This document shows, piece by piece, positions 25,811-34,190 of a stretch of DNA of 64,000 nt (its first letter is position 1; each line of letters begins with the position of its first letter). The DNA is from RGIG4140 sp045614025 (lineage in GTDB: Bacteria; Pseudomonadota; Alphaproteobacteria; CAAHEQ01; UBA3637): positions 5,892 to 69,891 of the forward strand of contig JAZLCE010000017.1 in NCBI GenBank assembly GCA_045614025.1. Direction: 5' to 3'. Made by a program: the position numbers and the translations under genes. Below the pieces are notes generated by a model. The model saw only the letters and a list, made by a program, of their open reading frames with translations. It ran no database searches and was not told the origin of the DNA.

Positions 25811-26989
25811 TCAAACCCTAAATTCTTTTGTGATAAAATCCAAATCTTTATCGCCTCGACCAGATAGATTTACCAAAATAATTTTGTCTTTTGATAAAGT
25901 AGGGGCAAGTTTTATAGCATGAGCAATGGCATGAGCACTTTCAAGCGCCGGAATTATACCTTCTGTTTTGGAAAGTGTATAAAAGGCATCTAACGCTTCT
26001 TTATCATCAATTAACACATATTTGGCTCTACCTATTTTGTGTAGATAGGCATGTTCTGGTCCAACGCTTGGATAATCTAACCCGCTTGCAATTGAGTAAA
26101 CAGAGGCGGGGTTTTTGTTTTTATCTAATAAAACCAAAGATTTAAAACCTTGCATAATAGCTGTTTCTCCAAAATTAATAGAGGCGGAGTGTTCGCCGAT
26201 TTTTGCTCCTTTTCCTAGGGGTTCAACGCCGATTAGTTCAACTGATTTATCATCAATAAATGAGCTAAAAATGCCAATGGCATTTGATCCGCCACCAACA
26301 CAAGCAATAATTTTATCAGGTAAGTGACCAGTCATTTCTATTATTTGATCTTTGGATTCTTGTCCAATCACAGATTGGTAATCTCTAACCATTAAAGGGA
26401 ATGGATGGGGACCCAAGACTGAACCAATGCAATAAAGTGAATCATCAAGGTTGTTTAAATAAGATTCAAAAGCGCTATCAACAGCTTCTTTTAATGATTT
26501 TTGACCATCTGTAACAGGTATGATTTGGGCCCCCAGTAATTTCATACGAAGAACGTTTGGTTGTTGTTTTGCAATATCTGTTTCACCCATATGAACTTCG
26601 CATTTAAGACCCAAATAAGCTGCGGCTGTTGCCATAGCAACGCCATGTTGTCCTGCGCCAGTTTCGGCGATTAATTTTTTCTTTCCCATATATTTTGCTA
26701 ACAGTGCTTCCCCAATTGCATGATTGAGTTTATGAGCACCGGTATGATTTAAATCTTCTCTTTTTAAATAGATTTGAGCGCCACCGATTTTTTGGCTTAA
26801 ATTTTTTGCAAACGTAATAGGAGTTGGTCTTCCTTGGTATGTTTTTCTGATATATTTTAGTTGATCAAGAAATGTTTGATTTGTTTTTAATTCGTAGTAG
26901 GCTTTTTCTATTTTATTCATTTCTTTTTTTAAATTTTCGGGGATGAAAGCGCCGCCAAATTCCCCAAAAAAACCATTAGATTTTTTCAT
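25811..26989 (-). CDS. trpB: Tryptophan synthase beta subunit
   Basis: A PLP enzyme condensing indole with serine. The PLP lysine is K87 in HTGAHKLN; the phosphate-binding loop is GGGSNAIG and SGRGDKD is near the end. 392 residues is normal. trpA is not adjacent, which is unusual because the two usually overlap. The upstream region has a leader peptide with two tandem Trp codons. Confidence 0.96.
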   Translation of the reverse strand: MKKSNGFFGEFGGAFIPENLKKEMNKIEKAYYELKTNQTFLDQLKYIRKTYQGRPTPITFAKNLSQKIGGAQIYLKREDLNHTGAHKLNHAIGEALLAKYMGKKKLIAETGAGQHGVAMATAAAYLGLKCEVHMGETDIAKQQPNVLRMKLLGAQIIPVTDGQKSLKEAVDSAFESYLNNLDDSLYCIGSVLGPHPFPLMVRDYQSVIGQESKDQIIEMTGHLPDKIIACVGGGSNAIGIFSSFIDDKSVELIGVEPLGKGAKIGEHSASINFGETAIMQGFKSLVLLDKNKNPASVYSIASGLDYPSVGPEHAYLHKIGRAKYVLIDDKEALDAFYTLSKTEGIIPALESAHAIAHAIKLAPTLSKDKIILVNLSGRGDKDLDFITKEFRV

Positions 26990-27067
26990 TAATTTTCCTT
27001 TTTTATTTATATGAATTTTATTGATTATTAACCGTTTTTGTATGGTTAGTCCGTTAAATATAAATGA

Positions 27068-27081
27068 GGTGCCTTAGCACC
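27068..27081 (-). promoter_or_regulatory. trp leader hairpin overlapping Trp codons
   Basis: GGTGC and GCACC form a five-pair hairpin whose 5' arm on the minus strand includes bases of the second Trp codon and the Cys codon, so a ribosome stalled at the Trp codons would prevent it forming. Further downstream 27033-27037 can pair weakly with 27018-27022 region sequences, but no hairpin followed by a T run is present, so the output (termination or translation) is unclear. Confidence 0.5.
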
Positions 27082-27142
27082 ACCACAAATTATGAGATGT
27101 TGAATATTTAAAAAAAGAAAATTGCATCGAAATGTTTTTCAT
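27074..27142 (-). CDS. trpL: trp leader peptide (22 residues ending Trp-Trp-Cys)
   Basis: A 23-codon frame from ATG at 27142 begins MKNISMQFSFF and ends SHNLWWC followed by TAA. Two adjacent TGG codons (27080-27085) at the end of a short frame between promoter and trpB are the signature of a trp leader peptide. There is no Shine-Dalgarno sequence and the predicted transcript begins about three bases before the ATG. Confidence 0.82.
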   Translation of the reverse strand: MKNISMQFSFFKYSTSHNLWWC

Positions 27143-27151
27143 AGGTTTAAT

Positions 27152-27179
27152 TTTATAAGAATTAACAAATAAATGTCAA
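27152..27179 (-). promoter_or_regulatory. Promoter of the trp leader-trpB unit
   Basis: On the minus strand TTGACA (27174-27179) and TATAAA (27152-27157) with a 16-base spacer. Confidence 0.7.
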
Positions 27180-27243
27180 TAAAAAATTTGTTTAAATAAT
27201 CAGTGTTGATATAGCAGTTTGTGTTTATTTTTTGCTGAATAGC

Positions 27244-27271
27244 AAAAAACCACTCGCAAAGAGTGGTTTTT
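27244..27271 (-). terminator. Terminator of tRNA-Val
   Basis: AACCACTC and GAGTGGTT pair, with a T run on the minus strand. Confidence 0.88.
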
Positions 27272-27274
27272 CAT

Positions 27275-27351
27275 TGGTAGGCGACTACGGATTCGAACCG
27301 CAGACCCCCTCGGTGTAAACGAGGTGCTCTAACCAGCTGAGCTAGTCGCCC
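27275..27351 (-). tRNA. tRNA-Val (anticodon TAC)
   Basis: The anticodon stem CCTCG/CGAGG encloses TTTACAC, giving TAC. The acceptor has a G-T pair at its base and the CCA end is encoded. Confidence 0.95.
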
Positions 27352-27409
27352 TTTTTCAAAAGGATGATATACTTATACCATCCTTTTTTTTAAATGTCAA
27401 TAAAAAAAA

Positions 27410-27691
27410 TTATTTTTTGTTGACAATATCTTTTAAACCTTTACCAGCGCGGAATTTTGGTTGGTAAGATGCTGGAATTTTGATTGTTTCCCCTGTTTGT
27501 GGGTTGCGGCCTGTTGTTGCTGCACGTTTTGTTGAGCAGAATGTACCGAAGTTTGTGATGCGAACTTCATCATTTCCGTTTTGGATTGTTGAAGAAACAA
27601 CATTGTAGAATGAATCCAATGCTTTTGATGTGATTGTTTTTGGTAAACCGGATGCTGCTGCAACTGCATCAACTAATTCTTGTTTGTTCAT
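27410..27691 (-). CDS. hupB: HU-family nucleoid protein
   Basis: A 93-residue dimeric DNA-bending protein. MNKQELVDAVAAASGL forms the first helices and GRNPQTGETIKIPA is the DNA-contacting arm. It sits downstream of lon in the conserved clpX-lon-hup order, with its own promoter at 27750-27779. Confidence 0.96.
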   Translation of the reverse strand: MNKQELVDAVAAASGLPKTITSKALDSFYNVVSSTIQNGNDEVRITNFGTFCSTKRAATTGRNPQTGETIKIPASYQPKFRAGKGLKDIVNKK

Positions 27692-27749
27692 TATAAACTC
27701 CTTTAAAACTTTTGTTTAAGTTAAACAGGGAATCTCCCTTACAAACGCT

Positions 27750-27779
27750 ATCTTAACGGGTATTTTAGAAAATTGTCAA
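27750..27779 (-). promoter_or_regulatory. Promoter of hupB
   Basis: On the minus strand TTGACA (27774-27779) and TAAGAT (27750-27755) with an 18-base spacer. Confidence 0.65.
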
Positions 27780-27952
27780 CACTCTTTTTTATTATTTTAT
27801 AAAAAAAATGTTTTTTTTATGTTTTATTTATTAAAAGTAATGATTTATACACAATAATGTATTGATTTATATTCTTTTTTTATTAACTATATGATTCGCA
27901 TTTTTTTTGATTTTTTTGCTTCAATATATTGATTTTTTGTCTTTTTGTAAAA

Positions 27953-27984
27953 AAAGAGGGAAAATTTTTTATTTTTCCCTCTTT
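27953..27984 (-). terminator. Terminator of lon
   Basis: AAAGAGGGAAAA and TTTTCCCTCTTT pair and a T run follows on the minus strand. Confidence 0.82.
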
Positions 27985-28009
27985 TCAATAAGATAAACAG
28001 TTTTTATTT

Positions 28010-30382
28010 TTATTTCTTTTTTGTTGCTTTTTTTACTGTTTTTTTCTCTTTACTAGTTGTTTTTGTTTTTTTTGTTAAGGCATGTTCTAATACCACTAGG
28101 GCATCGCTTACCGGAATAATTTTTAATCCTTCTTTAACATTATCTGGAATTTCTTCCAAGTCTTTAATGTTTTCCTTTGGTATTAAAACAGTTTTAATTC
28201 CAGCTCTTAAAGCTGCTAAAAGTTTTTCTTTTAATCCACCAATAGCAAGAACACGACCACGAAGAGTGATTTCTCCAGTCATAGCAATATCTTTTCGAAC
28301 AGGAATGCCTGTAAATGCGGAAACAAGACTTGTCATCATTGTAATCCCCGCAGAAGGACCATCTTTAGGGGTTGCACCCTCAGGAACATGAACATGGATA
28401 TCATTTTTTTCAAATGCTTCATCATCAATCCCAAAATCATGAGCATGAGCTCTGATGAATGAAAGAGCTGCTTCAACCGATTCTTTCATTACATCACCTA
28501 ATTGTCCTGTGAGTTTGATTCTTCCTTTTCCTGGTAAAGTGACTGCTTCAATTGAAAGAATATCACCACCAACTTCTGTCCACGCCAAACCAGTTGTTGT
28601 TCCAATTTGATCTTCTTTTTCTACAACACCAAAACTAAATTTTTCAACACCTGAATATTTTTTTAAATTTTTAGGTGTTACTGTAATGGATTTAATGTTT
28701 TCGAGTTGAATTTCTTTAAGGGCTTTACGTGCAATTTTTGAAATTTCTCTTTCAAGATTTCTAACTCCGGATTCTCTTGTATAACAACGAATCAGTTGAA
28801 TAATCGCCTCATCTGAAATTTTAAGTTCTTTAGAAGTGATACCAGTTAAATCAAATTGTTTTTTAATTAAATGCCGTTTAGCAATTTGAAGTTTTTCATC
28901 TTCTGTATATCCAGAAAGATGAATAATTTCCATTCTATCCTTCAAAGGTCTTGGCATATTTAAAGAGTTTGCCGTTGTAATAAACATTACATTTGATAGA
29001 TCATAGTCAACTTCAACATAGTTATCATTGAATGAGGTGTTTTGCTCTGGATCCAAAACCTCCAATAAAGCTGAAGATGGATCGCCACGGTGATCATGCG
29101 CTAATTTATCAATTTCATCCAAAAGGAAAAGAGGATTAATTGTTTTTGCTTTTTTCATCCCTTGGATGATTTTTCCAGGCATAGCTCCAATATAGGTTCG
29201 TCTATGCCCTCTAATTTCAGATTCATCATGCATACCACCAAGCGCGGCACGAACGAATTTTCGCCCAGTTGCTCTTGCAATGGATTGACCTAAAGATGTT
29301 TTACCAACCCCCGGAGGGCCAACAAAACAAAGAATTGATCCTTTGAGGCAATTTGTTCGTTTTTGAACGGCTAAAAATTCTAAAATGCGTTCTTTAACTT
29401 TTTCAAGACCATAATGATCTTCATCTAAAATGCGTTGTGCTTCTAATAAATCATTTTGAAGAGTTGATTTCTTTCGCCATGGAATATTAATTAACCATTC
29501 AAGATAATTTCGAACAACTGTAGATTCCGCAGACATTGGCCCCATCATTTGAAGTTTTTTAAGTTCTGAAAGAGCTTTTTCTCTTGCTTCTTTTGGCATG
29601 CCAGCTTTTTTTATTTTCTTTTCAATAGATTTAAGTTCTCCACCATCTTCGGAATCACCCAATTCTTTTTGAATGGCTTTCATTTGTTCATTAAGATAAT
29701 ATTCTCGATGACTTTTTTCCATTTGTCGTTTTACGCGTTTTCTAATTTTTCTTTCAACTTGTAAAACGCCAATTTCCTTTTCCATTGCTTGGTAAAGAGC
29801 TTCTAATCTTTTGCTTAATGAGTCGATTTCAAGAATTTTTTGTTTTTCTTCAACTTTTAAAGTTAAATGTGTTGCAACAATATCTGCAAATTTTTCTGGA
29901 TTTTTAATTTGAGAAATGGCTGCTAATACTTCAGGGCCAATTCGTTTATTTAATCGAACATAATTTTCAAATTGAATAGCAACTGAACGGTTTAGGGCTT
30001 CAATTTCTGTTTCTTTATCCAAAACATCTGGCAAGATTTCAGCATGAGCTTCAAAAAAGGTTGTGTTTTGAGTCCATTCAATAACTTTTGCTCTGCAAAT
30101 ACCTTCAATTAAAATTTTAACTGTTCCGTCTGGCAATTTTAATAATTGCAAGATATTTGCCAATGTTCCAACTTTATATAAATCACCTGGATATGGCACA
30201 TCAACTAGAGCATCAGTTTGAGCAACAAGTAAGATTTGTTTGTTGTTTTCCATTGCATTTTCAAGTGCGGCAATTGATTTATCTCTTCCAACAAAAAGTG
30301 GAACAACTACATGTGGAAAAACAATAATATCTCTTAATGGTAAAACAGGATAAAGACCATCAATCATTTCTGGGTTACTCAT
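28010..30382 (-). CDS. lon: ATP-dependent protease Lon
   Basis: A hexameric AAA+ serine protease that removes damaged and regulatory proteins. The order is an N-terminal substrate domain (to about 300), AAA+ with Walker A GPPGVGKT, and a protease domain with the serine in PKDGPSAGITM and the partner lysine in the GGLKEKLLAALRAG helix. A lysine/threonine-rich tail of about 20 residues ends the protein. The frame opens at 30412, but GAAAGGAC lies before the ATG at 30382, giving 790 residues. It follows clpX with its own terminator between them. Confidence 0.97.
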   Translation of the reverse strand: MSNPEMIDGLYPVLPLRDIIVFPHVVVPLFVGRDKSIAALENAMENNKQILLVAQTDALVDVPYPGDLYKVGTLANILQLLKLPDGTVKILIEGICRAKVIEWTQNTTFFEAHAEILPDVLDKETEIEALNRSVAIQFENYVRLNKRIGPEVLAAISQIKNPEKFADIVATHLTLKVEEKQKILEIDSLSKRLEALYQAMEKEIGVLQVERKIRKRVKRQMEKSHREYYLNEQMKAIQKELGDSEDGGELKSIEKKIKKAGMPKEAREKALSELKKLQMMGPMSAESTVVRNYLEWLINIPWRKKSTLQNDLLEAQRILDEDHYGLEKVKERILEFLAVQKRTNCLKGSILCFVGPPGVGKTSLGQSIARATGRKFVRAALGGMHDESEIRGHRRTYIGAMPGKIIQGMKKAKTINPLFLLDEIDKLAHDHRGDPSSALLEVLDPEQNTSFNDNYVEVDYDLSNVMFITTANSLNMPRPLKDRMEIIHLSGYTEDEKLQIAKRHLIKKQFDLTGITSKELKISDEAIIQLIRCYTRESGVRNLEREISKIARKALKEIQLENIKSITVTPKNLKKYSGVEKFSFGVVEKEDQIGTTTGLAWTEVGGDILSIEAVTLPGKGRIKLTGQLGDVMKESVEAALSFIRAHAHDFGIDDEAFEKNDIHVHVPEGATPKDGPSAGITMMTSLVSAFTGIPVRKDIAMTGEITLRGRVLAIGGLKEKLLAALRAGIKTVLIPKENIKDLEEIPDNVKEGLKIIPVSDALVVLEHALTKKTKTTSKEKKTVKKATKKK

Positions 30383-30549
30383 TTTTGTCCTTTCTTTATC
30401 GATTTTTGGCATTGTTATTTATTTTTCAAATAAGGTGATTATAAATAAAATGCACTATTTTTTTTAGTCTCTCAATTTATTTTTTTATAATATTATATAT
30501 GTATGTCTTTTTTTTATAAAAGTAAAGAGCTGTTTTTTATTTAAAACAA

Positions 30550-30579
30550 AAAGAGGGTTGTTTATTATCCCTCTTTTTA
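30550..30579 (-). terminator. Terminator of clpX
   Basis: AAAGAGGG and CCCTCTTT pair around a loop, with T runs on both sides. Confidence 0.8.
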
Positions 30580-30611
30580 TTTTGTTTTTTGATATTTGTG
30601 AGTTGGTTATT

Positions 30612-31883
30612 TTATTTTTTTATAAATTTTGGTTTTTTCTTGTTTGTTACAACATCTTTATCAATAACAACTTCTTTAACATCTTTTTTCGCTGGGAGTG
30701 TATACATTACATCAAGTAATAAATTTTCCATGATGGAACGAAGCCCACGAGCGCCTGTTTTTCTTTCAATGGCCTTTTTTGCAATTTCTTGATAGGCTTC
30801 ATCTGTAACAGTTAATGTGACATCATCCATTTTTAAAAGAGCTTGATATTGTTTGACCAATGCATTTTTTGGTTCTTTTAAAATGGAAATTAATGCTTCT
30901 TCATCTAATTCTTCTAAACTAACGATTACAGGTAAACGACCAATGAATTCAGGAATAAGCCCAAATTTTAATAAATCATCTGGTTCTAATTTTTCTAATA
31001 ATTCAGAAACATTTTTTTCTTCACCAGACGTTTTTTCAGCACCAAAGCCAATGGCGTATGATTCTTCGCGTCTTGCAATAACTTTTTCAATCCCAGCAAA
31101 TGCGCCACCACAAATAAATAAAATATTTTGAGTGTTAACTTTGATATATTCTTGATTTGGATGTTTGCGTCCACCTTGTGGCGGTAAAGAAGCAACAGTC
31201 CCTTCAATCATTTTTAAAAGAGCTTGTTGAACGCCTTCTCCTGAAACATCTCTTGTAATAGAAGGCCCATCAGATTTTCTGGCAATTTTATCAATTTCAT
31301 CGATATAAATAATGCCTCGTTCTGCTTTTTCAACATCATAATTTGCGTTTTGTAATAATTTTAATACAACGTTTTCAACATCCTCTCCAACATAACCAGC
31401 TTCCGTTAATGTTGTTGCATCAGCAATTGCAAAAGGAACATTTAAAACTTTTGCAAGTGTTTTTGCTAAAAGTGTTTTTCCACTTCCAGTAGGTCCTAAA
31501 AATAAAACGTTAGACTTTTCAATTTCGACTTGGGAATCATCTTTTAAAGAGGCAAGTCTTTTGTAATGGTTATAAACAGCAACAGAAAGAGCTTTTTTTG
31601 CTTTGTGCTGACCAATAACATATTCATCTAAAAATTTATGAATTTCTTGTGGGGTTTTTAACGTTGGTTCTGAAGAGGTATTTGCTTCTTCTTTATGGTC
31701 TGCAGATTCAGTTAAAACACTTTTGCAAAGATCAATACATTCATCGCAAATAAAAACTGTTCGAGTTGTTCCATCAATATCTTTTTGCGGTTTTCCAGCA
31801 ATTAAACGACTGACTTCATTTTGCGTTTTATTGCAAAAAGAGCATTTTAATTCCGTTGAAGAGGGCGTATCATTTTTAATCAT
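30612..31883 (-). CDS. clpX: ClpX unfoldase
   Basis: The AAA+ component of ClpXP. The N-terminal zinc domain has C14, C17, C46 and C49; Walker A is GPTGSGKTLLA, Walker B is IIYIDEIDKIA, and the RKSDGPSITRDVSGEGVQQALLK pore-2 region is present. It begins directly after the clpP stop with no spacer, so the two are co-transcribed. 423 residues is normal. Confidence 0.97.
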   Translation of the reverse strand: MIKNDTPSSTELKCSFCNKTQNEVSRLIAGKPQKDIDGTTRTVFICDECIDLCKSVLTESADHKEEANTSSEPTLKTPQEIHKFLDEYVIGQHKAKKALSVAVYNHYKRLASLKDDSQVEIEKSNVLFLGPTGSGKTLLAKTLAKVLNVPFAIADATTLTEAGYVGEDVENVVLKLLQNANYDVEKAERGIIYIDEIDKIARKSDGPSITRDVSGEGVQQALLKMIEGTVASLPPQGGRKHPNQEYIKVNTQNILFICGGAFAGIEKVIARREESYAIGFGAEKTSGEEKNVSELLEKLEPDDLLKFGLIPEFIGRLPVIVSLEELDEEALISILKEPKNALVKQYQALLKMDDVTLTVTDEAYQEIAKKAIERKTGARGLRSIMENLLLDVMYTLPAKKDVKEVVIDKDVVTNKKKPKFIKK

Positions 31884-32504
31884 TTATTTCTCCGGTTTTG
31901 AGATTACTTCATCAACCAAGCCAAATTTTTTCGCTTCTTCGGCTGTCATAAAATTATCACGTTCCATTGCTTGTTCAATCACAGAAAGTGGTTGACCTGT
32001 TTGTTCAACATAAATTTGATTTAATCTGGCTTTAATGGATAAAATTTCTTTTGCATGAATTTCAATATCTGTTGCCTGACCTTGAAAACCGCCTGATGGT
32101 TGGTGAATCATAACTCTAGAATTTGGTAAGGCAAATCTGCGCCCTTTTGCGCCGCAGCATAATAATAAACTCCCCATCGAAGCGGCTTGTCCCATCACAA
32201 CCGTTGATACTGGACATTTAATGTAATTCATTGTATCCAAAATGGCAAGGCCAGAGGTAACAACGCCGCCCGGAGAGTTGATATAAAAAGAGATTTCTTT
32301 TTTGGCGTTTTCAGCTTCTAAAAATAAAAGTTGAGCACAGATAAGAGAAGCCACTTGGTCATTTACTTCGCCAGTTAAAAAGATAATTCTTTCTTTAAGC
32401 AAACGAGAATAAATATCAAATGCTCTTTCACCTCTGCCAGTTTGTTCAATAACAGTGGGAACAAGCATATCCATAATTGGGCTTAACTTATCTGAATAAC
32501 GCAT
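31884..32504 (-). CDS. clpP: ClpP protease subunit
   Basis: The serine protease chamber used by ClpX. The triad is S109 in GQAASMGS, H134 in MIHQPSGG and D183 in ERDNFM. 206 residues includes a short propeptide. It lies between tig and clpX, the standard arrangement. Confidence 0.97.
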   Translation of the reverse strand: MRYSDKLSPIMDMLVPTVIEQTGRGERAFDIYSRLLKERIIFLTGEVNDQVASLICAQLLFLEAENAKKEISFYINSPGGVVTSGLAILDTMNYIKCPVSTVVMGQAASMGSLLLCCGAKGRRFALPNSRVMIHQPSGGFQGQATDIEIHAKEILSIKARLNQIYVEQTGQPLSVIEQAMERDNFMTAEEAKKFGLVDEVISKPEK

Positions 32505-32532
32505 TTTTAAGAACTCCTTATTTTTTTATTGA

Positions 32533-33852
32533 TTATTTTTTTGGTGCATCTGGATTGTATGCATACAATTCATCGGCTGAAAGATTTTCTTCATTAATTT
32601 TAACAACCGTCAAAACATAATCAACAACTTTTTCTTCAAACAATGGTGCTTTTAAAGCATCTAATGCTTGAGGATTTTTTTGATAGTATTCAAAAACGAT
32701 TTTTTCTTGTCCTGGATAACGACGAGCTTCTTGCATAACTGCTTTTGTTAAATCATCTTGAGTTAAAGTGATTTTGTTTTCATTTGCAATTTCTGCAAGC
32801 AATAAGCCTAAACGAACGCGGCGTTCTGCAATGCCTTTATATTCTGTTTTTAAATCGTCTTCTGATTTTGATTTTTCTTCTTCATCCAATTGATTGTTCT
32901 TTTTGGCTTCTTCAAATTGTTGCCAAATAGAATTGAATTCTAAATCAACCATTCCTTGTGGAACTTCGAATGAATGTGTTTCGGCTAAAGCATCTAAAAG
33001 AGCTCTTTTTGTGTGCATACGAGCAACATTTTGATATTCTTTATCCAATTCAGTTTTAATCATTTCTTTTAATTTATCAAGTGTATCGCAACCAAACATT
33101 TTTGCAAATTCATCATCAATTGCAGGTGTAACCATTTGGCGCAATTCTTTAATAACTGTTTTGAATAAAGCTTTTTTACCTGCTAAATCTTTAGCGTGGT
33201 AATTTTCAGGGAATGAAACATTTACATCAACTTCTTCGCCGATATTTTTGCCTGTTAATTGTTCTTCAAAGCCAGGGATGAATGTGTTTGAACCTAAAGC
33301 AAGGTAGTAATCTTTACCTTTTCCGCCTTTAAATTCTTCGCCATCAATTGTTCCTGTGAAATCGATAACGATAACGTCACCTGTTTTTGTTTCTCTTTTT
33401 TCATCACAAGGAACTGTTGTTTTTTTTGCATTTGCTAATTTTTCAATAGCAGCATCAATTTCTTTATCTGTTGCAACAGCAACTAATTTTTTAACTTCTA
33501 ATTTTGTTAAATCAGCTGGTTTGATTTCTGGAAGAGCTTCAACTTCCATTTTGAATTCAATATCTTTGCCATCTTCAAATGTTGTTAATTCGATTTTTGG
33601 ACGCAAAGCAGGGCGAATTTTGTTTTCTTCTAATGTTTTAGTTGCTTTTTCTTGAACTAAATCATCTAAAACTTCACCTTTAACAGCGTTTTCATATTTT
33701 GTTTTGATAAGACTTAAAGGTGCTTGACCTGGTCTGAAACCTTGGATTTTGGCTTCTTTTCTAACTTCTTCTAATTTTGCTGTGATTTTGTCTGCAAATT
33801 CATTTGCAGGGATCACAACTGTGAAAGAATGAGCTAACTTTTGTTTTTTCAT
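32533..33852 (-). CDS. tig: Trigger factor
   Basis: A ribosome-bound chaperone with peptidyl-prolyl isomerase activity. The ribosome-docking loop reads GFRPGQAP (usually GFRxGKxP); the PPIase domain starts near residue 150 (GDVIVIDFTGTIDGEEF) and a helical C-terminal chaperone domain follows. A frame extends back to 33960, but that part is the complement of tRNA-Leu; GGATTT precedes the ATG at 33852. 439 residues. Heads the tig-clpP-clpX-lon cluster. Confidence 0.96.
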   Translation of the reverse strand: MKKQKLAHSFTVVIPANEFADKITAKLEEVRKEAKIQGFRPGQAPLSLIKTKYENAVKGEVLDDLVQEKATKTLEENKIRPALRPKIELTTFEDGKDIEFKMEVEALPEIKPADLTKLEVKKLVAVATDKEIDAAIEKLANAKKTTVPCDEKRETKTGDVIVIDFTGTIDGEEFKGGKGKDYYLALGSNTFIPGFEEQLTGKNIGEEVDVNVSFPENYHAKDLAGKKALFKTVIKELRQMVTPAIDDEFAKMFGCDTLDKLKEMIKTELDKEYQNVARMHTKRALLDALAETHSFEVPQGMVDLEFNSIWQQFEEAKKNNQLDEEEKSKSEDDLKTEYKGIAERRVRLGLLLAEIANENKITLTQDDLTKAVMQEARRYPGQEKIVFEYYQKNPQALDALKAPLFEEKVVDYVLTVVKINEENLSADELYAYNPDAPKK

Positions 33853-33880
33853 TTCATAAATCCTTTTTATATCTAACTGT

Positions 33881-33964
33881 TGGTGCGGATGAAGAGACTC
33901 GAACTCCCACGCCTCTCGGCAACGGCTTCTAAGACCGTCGTGTCTACCATTCCACCACATCCGC
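33881..33964 (-). tRNA. tRNA-Leu (anticodon TAG)
   Basis: Acceptor GCGGATG pairs with CATCCGC; the stem ACGGT/GCCGT encloses CTTAGAA, giving TAG. A long variable arm (CCGAGAGG) confirms the leucine class, and CCA is encoded. It ends 28 bases before tig, so they may share a transcript. Confidence 0.95.
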
Positions 33965-34116
33965 TTTCTTGATTAATCATTGAAAAATCAAAGAAAATTA
34001 TTTTTTTTGTTACATGTGACTTCTTTTTTTCACATAATCAACAGACTATATAACATATTAATTAAAAAAAATAAAGAGTTTTTTCTCTCTTTTTTTTATG
34101 AAAAATTTTAATTTGC

Positions 34117-34145
34117 TTGAAAAACAAAGTTTTTTCTTGTATACT
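34117..34145 (+). promoter_or_regulatory. Promoter of prfC
   Basis: TTGAAA (34117-34122) and TATACT (34140-34145) with a 17-base spacer. Confidence 0.68.
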
Positions 34146-34190
34146 TTTAAAACTTTTTAAATATTTAAAATAAAATTTCTCAGAGGACTT

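Larger units (their letters stand above)
27692..28009. other. Intergenic region between lon and hupB
   Basis: Holds the hupB promoter (27750-27779), a small inverted repeat GGGA/TCCC at 27728-27738 in the hupB leader, and the lon terminator (27953-27984). The rest is T-rich with no gene. Confidence 0.6.

Noticed and set aside
33853..33960. N-terminal extension of trigger factor
   Set aside because: It is the complement of tRNA-Leu(UAG); the true ATG at 33852 has a ribosome-binding site.
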